NCBI GenBank assembly: GCA_955652845.1
Contig: CATPBY010000436.1
Coordinates: forward strand, 1-8,770
Reading direction: 5' to 3'
Length of the DNA stretch: 8,770 bases
DNA from: an uncultured Terriglobales bacterium
GTDB lineage: Bacteria; Acidobacteriota; Terriglobia; Terriglobales; Acidobacteriaceae
In this document: positions 4,835-8,770 of the stretch, piece after piece
Position numbering within the stretch: the first letter of the stretch is position 1
How the letters are laid out: the number at the start of each line of letters is the position of its first letter
Translations under genes and position numbers: made by a program
Notes under the pieces: generated by a model
Told to the model about the DNA's origin: nothing
Seen by the model: the letters and a program-made list of their open reading frames with translations, nothing else
The model's database searches: none

Positions 4835-7728
4835 GATCACCCCGCATTCCGCTGGCTACCTACCGATTGCAGTTCAATCGTGATTTTACCTTCGTGCAGG
4901 CGACCGCATTAGTGCCGTACCTAGCGGCGCTGGGTATTTCCCATTGTTACGCCTCCCCTTTCCTGAGAGCCCGGCCAAATAGCACTCACGGTTACGACAT
5001 CATCGATCACAACGCGTTGAATCCTGAGATTGGCACCCCGGAAGAGTTCGATAGCTTTGTTGAAGAGCTGCGCGAACATGGCATGGGGCTGATTCTGGAT
5101 ATTGTGCCCAACCACATGGGAGTCATGGGCAGCGACAACCTGTGGTGGATGGATGTCCTGGAAAACGGCGAGGCCTCCAATTACGCGGAGTATTTCGATA
5201 TCGATTGGCAGCCGCTCAAAGAAGAATTGCAGGGCAAGATTCTGGTGCCGGTGCTCGGAGATCAGTACGGCATCGTGCTTGATCGTGGCGAACTCAAGCT
5301 GATATTTGCCGCGGAGAAAGGGGAGTTCAGCATCCTCTATCACCAGCATAGGTTCCCGGTGAATCCGCGCGAGTATCCCCGCATTCTGGGATACGATCTG
5401 GCGCGTATCGAACAAAGCCTGAACGCTCAGCATGAGCAGTTACTGGAGCTTCAAAGCCTGATTTCTGCTTTCAATCACTTGCCGCCACGGCACGAAACCT
5501 CCCTCGAAAAGCGGCAGGAACGAATCCGAGACAAGGAAATTCATAAACGGCGTCTGGCGACGCTCTACAACCAATCGAAAGAGATCGCCGCCTTCATCGA
5601 CGAAAACGTCCGCCGAATCAACGGAACTCCCGGGGATACCAGGAGTTTCAATGACCTTCACGAACTCATTAAAGCGCAGGTGTACCGTCTTGCCTATTGG
5701 CGTGTGGCCGCGGATGACATTAACTATCGCCGGTTTTTTGATGTTAACGAACTTGCCGGGCTACGAATGGAGAACGAAGCGGTTTTTGAGGGAACTCATC
5801 GCTTTGTGCTGGACCTGGTAAGGCAGAGAAAACTTGACGGTCTCCGCATCGATCATCCCGACGGGCTTTATGACCCCGCGCAATATTTCAGGCGACTGCA
5901 GTCCGGCCTGGATCCTGACGCACGGCAGCCAGGAAGAGAAGCCGCAACCTCCGTCTATGTGGTGATTGAGAAGATACTCACCGGAGACGAGCAGTTGCCC
6001 AAAGACTGGCTTGTGCAGGGGACCACGGGATACGACTTTACCAATCTGGTCAATGGTTTGTTTGTGGACCCAACGGCCCTTCGCAAGATGAATCGAGTCT
6101 ACCGGACGTTTGTCGACTATCCAGTAAACTTCGACAACCAGGTGTACCGCAGCAAGAAGATCGTAATCCATACATCGCTGGCGAGCGAATTGAACGGACT
6201 GGCAAGTGTGCTCAGTCGCATTGCTCTCTCTAACCGCCATACCTGCGATTTCACTTTGAACAGTTTGCGAGATGCCATCAGCAGGATTGTCGCCTGTTTT
6301 CCGGTTTATCGCACGTACATATCAGAAAACCAGATTTCGCAGGCTGACCGGCAATATCTCGAGCAGGCCATTGAGTGCGCGAAGCAGATGAGTCCAGGTT
6401 CGGACACCAGCGTTTTCGACTTTACCCGGAGCGTCCTGCTGGCGCAGCCGGGGAACGGCCAGGGAGCCGTGTTCAGGAAAGCGGCAACTCGCTTTGCCAT
6501 GAAATTCCAGCAATTCACCAGCGCGGTGATGGCCAAAGGGATGGAGGATACCTGTTTTTACCGATACCACCGCCTGGTTTCGCTTAACGAAGTCGGTGGG
6601 GATCCGCGGACGTTCGGGGTCACTCCCGAAGCTTTTCATGACAACATTCTGGAGCGGACCAAAGCCTGGCCCCACAGCATGCTGGCGACTTCGACCCACG
6701 ACAGCAAGCGTTCCGAAGATGTGCGGGCACGCATCAATGTGCTTTCCGAAATTCCAGGACTTTGGCGCAAGAAAGTGCGCCGCTGGCGCGAGCTAAACAA
6801 GAATAAAAAAAGAGTGATCGCTGATGCCGAGGCGCCGTCGCGCAACGATGAATACCTGCTTTACCAGACTCTCATCGGGGCTTGGCCGCAGGATCCCGCT
6901 CATGCGAAAGACCCAGCTTTTTCGGAGCGAATCAGACAATACATGCTCAAAGCGGTGAGGGAAGCCAAGGAAAAAACCAGCTGGTCGAATCCCAATGTCG
7001 CTTATGAAGAGGCAGTTGACGCATTCGTTGCCGCCATTCTTACGCCCGGCCCTTCCAATCAATTTCTAGAGGATTTCTTGCCGCTGCAGCAATATGTAGC
7101 GCGCGTGGGATTGTTCAACAGCCTCTCACAAACCCTGATCAAGCTCACCGCGCCCGGGGTGCCCGATATCTACCAGGGCAATGAGTTCTGGGACTTCAGC
7201 CTGGTCGATCCCGATAACAGGCGGCCCGTCGACTATATGAACCGCCGGCACATTCTAGAGGAGTTGCAGTTATTCGGCCTTCAATCCTGCGCCTGTCTTA
7301 AGTCGCGAGTGCGACAGCTCAGCGAAAATATGAGCGATGGGCGAGTCAAAATGTATCTGACATGGAAGACCTTGTTGCTTCGAAAACAATACCCATCGCT
7401 ATTTCAGGAAGGAGAATATGTTCCTCTGATTGTCCACGGGGCATATGCCAGGCACATCATCGCCTTTGCCCGGCGCCATGGGGATGCGGCCGCCGTTGTG
7501 GTAGTACCTCGCCTCTGCGCTCAACTACTTAAGGACGCCGCTGCTTCTCCTGCTGATCCGGCGATGTGGAAAGATACGCGGGTTGAGATTAATCCCGGCG
7601 GCAACTCGGTGGCCTGCCGCAACGCGTTCACCCTGGAGACGGTAATGCCGGAAAAATCTCAGGCTCCGGCATGTCTTTCGGTATCCCGATTGTTTGAAGA
7701 CTTCCCTGCGGCTGTTCTGATTATGTAG
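4831..7728 (+). CDS. treY: Maltooligosyltrehalose synthase TreY (EC 5.4.99.15)
   Basis: Intramolecular transglucosylase that converts the reducing-end alpha-1,4 linkage of maltodextrins to an alpha-1,1 linkage, giving the TreZ substrate. I choose the ATG at 4831, whose ATGA overlaps the treZ stop (4832-4834) and gives 965 residues starting MRSPRIPLATYRLQF, the normal family start. An in-frame ATG at 4804 would add nine residues; neither has a clear ribosome site, so coupling to treZ is likely. Motifs, numbered from 4831: ATYRLQF (9-15), YASPFL, STHGYDIIDHN (51-61), DIVPNHMG (90-97), nucleophile D341 in GLRIDHPDGLYDP, acid/base E380 in VVIEKIL, GTTGYDF (397-403), FTSAVMAKGMEDTCFYRY (562-579), D624 in STHDSKRSEDVRARI, and GVPDIYQGNEFWDFSLVDPD (776-795). 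The long insertion between barrel strands is typical of TreY. The stop codon lies in the left arm of a hairpin. Confidence 0.97.
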   Translation: MRSPRIPLATYRLQFNRDFTFVQATALVPYLAALGISHCYASPFLRARPNSTHGYDIIDHNALNPEIGTPEEFDSFVEELREHGMGLILDIVPNHMGVMGSDNLWWMDVLENGEASNYAEYFDIDWQPLKEELQGKILVPVLGDQYGIVLDRGELKLIFAAEKGEFSILYHQHRFPVNPREYPRILGYDLARIEQSLNAQHEQLLELQSLISAFNHLPPRHETSLEKRQERIRDKEIHKRRLATLYNQSKEIAAFIDENVRRINGTPGDTRSFNDLHELIKAQVYRLAYWRVAADDINYRRFFDVNELAGLRMENEAVFEGTHRFVLDLVRQRKLDGLRIDHPDGLYDPAQYFRRLQSGLDPDARQPGREAATSVYVVIEKILTGDEQLPKDWLVQGTTGYDFTNLVNGLFVDPTALRKMNRVYRTFVDYPVNFDNQVYRSKKIVIHTSLASELNGLASVLSRIALSNRHTCDFTLNSLRDAISRIVACFPVYRTYISENQISQADRQYLEQAIECAKQMSPGSDTSVFDFTRSVLLAQPGNGQGAVFRKAATRFAMKFQQFTSAVMAKGMEDTCFYRYHRLVSLNEVGGDPRTFGVTPEAFHDNILERTKAWPHSMLATSTHDSKRSEDVRARINVLSEIPGLWRKKVRRWRELNKNKKRVIADAEAPSRNDEYLLYQTLIGAWPQDPAHAKDPAFSERIRQYMLKAVREAKEKTSWSNPNVAYEEAVDAFVAAILTPGPSNQFLEDFLPLQQYVARVGLFNSLSQTLIKLTAPGVPDIYQGNEFWDFSLVDPDNRRPVDYMNRRHILEELQLFGLQSCACLKSRVRQLSENMSDGRVKMYLTWKTLLLRKQYPSLFQEGEYVPLIVHGAYARHIIAFARRHGDAAAVVVVPRLCAQLLKDAAASPADPAMWKDTRVEINPGGNSVACRNAFTLETVMPEKSQAPACLSVSRLFEDFPAAVLIM

Positions 7729-7753
7729 GCGCGGGGTCCTCGCCCGCGCCTAC
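7725..7753. terminator. GC-rich hairpin between convergent treY and the DUF6496 gene
   Basis: GTAGGCGCGGG at 7725-7735 is exactly complementary to CCCGCGCCTAC at 7743-7753, an 11-bp stem with a 7-base loop. It fills the 31-base gap between the two convergent stop codons and contains the treY stop (7726-7728). Its position suits a shared bidirectional terminator. However, on the + strand the T7 run starts at 7769, 15 bases past the stem, and on the - strand no U-tract follows. A weaker alternative stem, CCGCG 7744-7748 with CGCGG 7763-7767, lies next to the T7. It could instead be a palindromic intergenic repeat. Confidence 0.55.
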
Positions 7754-7759
7754 GTGTGC

Positions 7760-8236
7760 TTACGCGGCTTTTTTTGTCGCTTGGCTGCGTCCTGCTTTTT
7801 TTGTCCGCACTGCTTTCATGGCTGAAGCGTGGCGCGCGGCGACGCCTCGTTTCCGGGCGGAGCTTCGCGCCTGCCTGGAAAGCGACTGCGGCGAGGCGGC
7901 ACTGTGGCCTTCTTTCTTGAGGGCATTCAACGTCGCACGAGAACGGGTGCTGGAGGTCTTACCGCTGGATTTATTCTGCCCTTTTTTATTGTCGCGGCTC
8001 CCCTGTTCCCTGGTACTCGCTGAAGCTGTGCCTTTGCGAGGGGTTCCCAATCTGACGCCGGCGCGTCGGGCTTTCGAAAGCCCAATAGCGATCGCCTGCT
8101 TGGTGGATGCGGCACCGTGCTTTCCTTCCCGGACATGATGCATTTCCTCGCGCACGAACTCTCCCGCCTGGGTGCTGGGAGATTTGCCTTCCCGGGCATC
8201 TTCCCGGGCGCGCTCAATGGATTCTTTTTCGGGCAT
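7760..8236 (-). CDS. DUF6496 family protein with basic low-complexity tail
   Basis: 158 residues. The ATG at 8236-8234 has a very strong ribosome site, AGGAGG at 8242-8247, with 5-base spacing. Residues 1 to about 63 form the conserved DUF6496 module: ERAREDAREGKSPSTQAGEF, then VREEMHHVREGKHGA, then TKQAIAIGLSKARRAGVRL. This is rich in charged residues and predicted helical. From about residue 64 to the end the chain is almost entirely Ser, Lys, Arg, Ala, Thr and Gly, resembling the tails of histone H1-like or nucleoid proteins, with a KKAA end. There is no signal peptide or membrane segment. The family's function is unknown to me; DNA or RNA binding is inferred from charge only. It is convergent with treY and lies 131 bases downstream of udgX on the same strand, so co-transcription is possible. 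Confidence 0.85.
   Translation of the reverse strand: MPEKESIERAREDAREGKSPSTQAGEFVREEMHHVREGKHGAASTKQAIAIGLSKARRAGVRLGTPRKGTASASTREQGSRDNKKGQNKSSGKTSSTRSRATLNALKKEGHSAASPQSLSRQARSSARKRGVAARHASAMKAVRTKKAGRSQATKKAA
8068..8083. repeat. Perfect 16-base palindrome inside the DUF6496 coding region
   Basis: GGGCTTTCGAAAGCCC is identical on both strands. It encodes part of the conserved IGLSKARR segment, so protein constraint may explain much of it, though the third-position choices also fit the symmetry. No regulatory role is evident. Confidence 0.5.
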
Positions 8237-8367
8237 ATAATCCTCCTCTTTTCGGCAGCCTAGATCGCGCCTGAAGCCATTTGAAATCGAATGGGTTCTG
8301 TAATCTTCCCAACTGATTACTGTAGACGCTCACCCCTTCCCCAACAGCGTGAGACCAGCGTCCCTGC
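8237..8367 (-). other. udgX-DUF6496 intergenic spacer with two inverted repeats
   Basis: This spacer holds the strong DUF6496 ribosome site (8241-8248). It also has a 6-base inverted repeat, GTAATC 8300-8305 with GATTAC 8315-8320 (9-base loop), and a longer bulged one, GACGCT 8325-8330 with AGCGTC 8357-8362, just after the udgX stop. The latter could slow or end udgX transcription but has no U-tract. I see no convincing -35/-10 pair for a separate DUF6496 promoter. Confidence 0.4.
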
Positions 8368-8770
8368 CTATGCCGCTTGATTCTTTGTCGTCTGGAGCGC
8401 CACTTGTCTAAGATCATTGACGAAAGCGCGCATCTTCTGGTGACGAGATTCGGAGTCCTGGGCACGGAGAATCGATGAAGGATGGACGGTAGCTATAGCG
8501 AAAGGAGCCAGCGGGGAGGCAATTCTCTCTCCACGATGCCGGGTGACGCTGAACTCTTTTCCGAACAGCGCCTGGGCAGCAGTTGCGCCAAGGCAGACTA
8601 CGGCCTGCGGTTTGACCACGCTGATTTCCGCCTCCAGCCAGGGCAGACACGCGTGAATTTCGGAGTAGCGCGGCTTCTTGTGGATGCGGCGCTTACCCCG
8701 TGGAGCGGGGACCCACTTGAAATGCTTTGCCACGTTCGTGACATAAACTTTTGCGCGGTCGATTCCAACC
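8368..8770 (-). CDS. udgX: UdgX-type uracil-DNA glycosylase, C-terminal part (runs off the right edge)
   Basis: The frame is open from the window edge to a TAG at 8368-8370, giving 133 visible residues, about the C-terminal 60 percent of a family-4-like uracil-DNA glycosylase. It begins in conserved sequence (VGIDRAKVYVTNVAKHFKW), so the true start lies outside; the GTG at 8733 is internal. Next come the KRRIH loop (8680-8694), the feature that sets UdgX apart from ordinary family 4 enzymes, then PWLEAEI, the strand VVCLGATAAQALFG, VTRHRGE, and the HPSSILR motif. In characterised mycobacterial UdgX the His of KRRIH forms a covalent bond with the deoxyribose after uracil removal, so the enzyme stays attached to DNA. 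The matching His here is encoded at 8680-8682. The N-terminal catalytic motif and Fe-S cysteines upstream cannot be seen. The role is uracil repair or uracil-site capture. Confidence 0.9.
   Translation of the reverse strand, partial: VGIDRAKVYVTNVAKHFKWVPAPRGKRRIHKKPRYSEIHACLPWLEAEISVVKPQAVVCLGATAAQALFGKEFSVTRHRGERIASPLAPFAIATVHPSSILRAQDSESRHQKMRAFVNDLRQVALQTTKNQAA

Noticed and set aside
4921..5433. Long open frame of 170 codons antisense to treY.
   Set aside because: It lies wholly inside a well-conserved coding region and has no family resemblance; it is a shadow frame. The same holds for - strand frames within 1223-1672, 3521-3922 and 5761-6240.
8086..8093. GCGATCGC octamer resembling the cyanobacterial HIP1 repeat.
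   Set aside because: Only a single copy was noticed, and nothing else suggests a cyanobacterium.
7818..8138. Open frame of 106 codons on the + strand opposite the DUF6496 gene.
   Set aside because: The - strand protein matches a known family and has a very strong ribosome site; the + strand frame is its antisense shadow.
1..8770. Search for CRISPR arrays, insertion sequences, tRNA or rRNA genes, phage or defence genes.
   Set aside because: No regularly spaced repeats, transposase, terminal repeats with target duplication, cloverleaf, or defence domains were seen on either strand.

Overview
The window is a stretch of a moderately GC-rich bacterial chromosome. It carries a trehalose-from-glycogen operon with one small regulatory gene to its left and two housekeeping or accessory genes to its right. 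The gene content (fused glgX-treZ-treY cluster, a DUF6496 protein with a Lys/Arg/Ser-rich tail, a UdgX-type uracil-DNA glycosylase, an ECF sigma factor) would fit a soil bacterium such as an acidobacterium. This is inference from gene content and protein flavour; no taxonomic marker gene is present.

Left edge (1-838): the first 81 codons of an ECF sigma-70 family factor run leftwards out of the window. A 595-base non-coding region separates it from the divergently transcribed trehalose operon. It contains several dyads: a 14-base perfect palindrome just upstream of the sigma-factor ribosome site, two imperfect hairpins, a hyphenated 6+2+6 dyad and a pair of direct repeats. It is the natural place for the control elements of both transcription units.

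Centre (839-7728): three genes on the + strand, overlapping end to start: glgX/treX (glycogen debranching enzyme), treZ (maltooligosyltrehalose trehalohydrolase) and treY (maltooligosyltrehalose synthase). GlgX removes alpha-1,6 branches and frees linear malto-oligosaccharides. TreY turns the reducing-end alpha-1,4 bond into a trehalose alpha-1,1 bond, and TreZ releases trehalose. All GH13 catalytic residues are visible in all three. The glgX reading frame is broken close to its 3' end: a single missing base near 2723 gives an early stop at 2741, and about 93 conserved C-terminal residues continue in the -1 frame up to the treZ start. This is either a sequencing error or a real truncation.

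Right side (7729-8770): treY converges on a - strand DUF6496 gene. The gap is only 31 bases, and an 11-bp perfect GC-rich hairpin contains the treY stop codon. Upstream of the DUF6496 gene on the same strand is the 3' part of a uracil-DNA glycosylase with the KRRIH loop diagnostic of UdgX, the subfamily that becomes covalently attached to the abasic site it creates. It runs out of the window at 8770.

I see no RNA genes, insertion sequences, CRISPR arrays or phage genes, and no convincing new multi-gene system. The points most worth following up are the glgX frameshift, the stop-codon-bearing hairpin, the UdgX gene and the dyad-rich divergent region.
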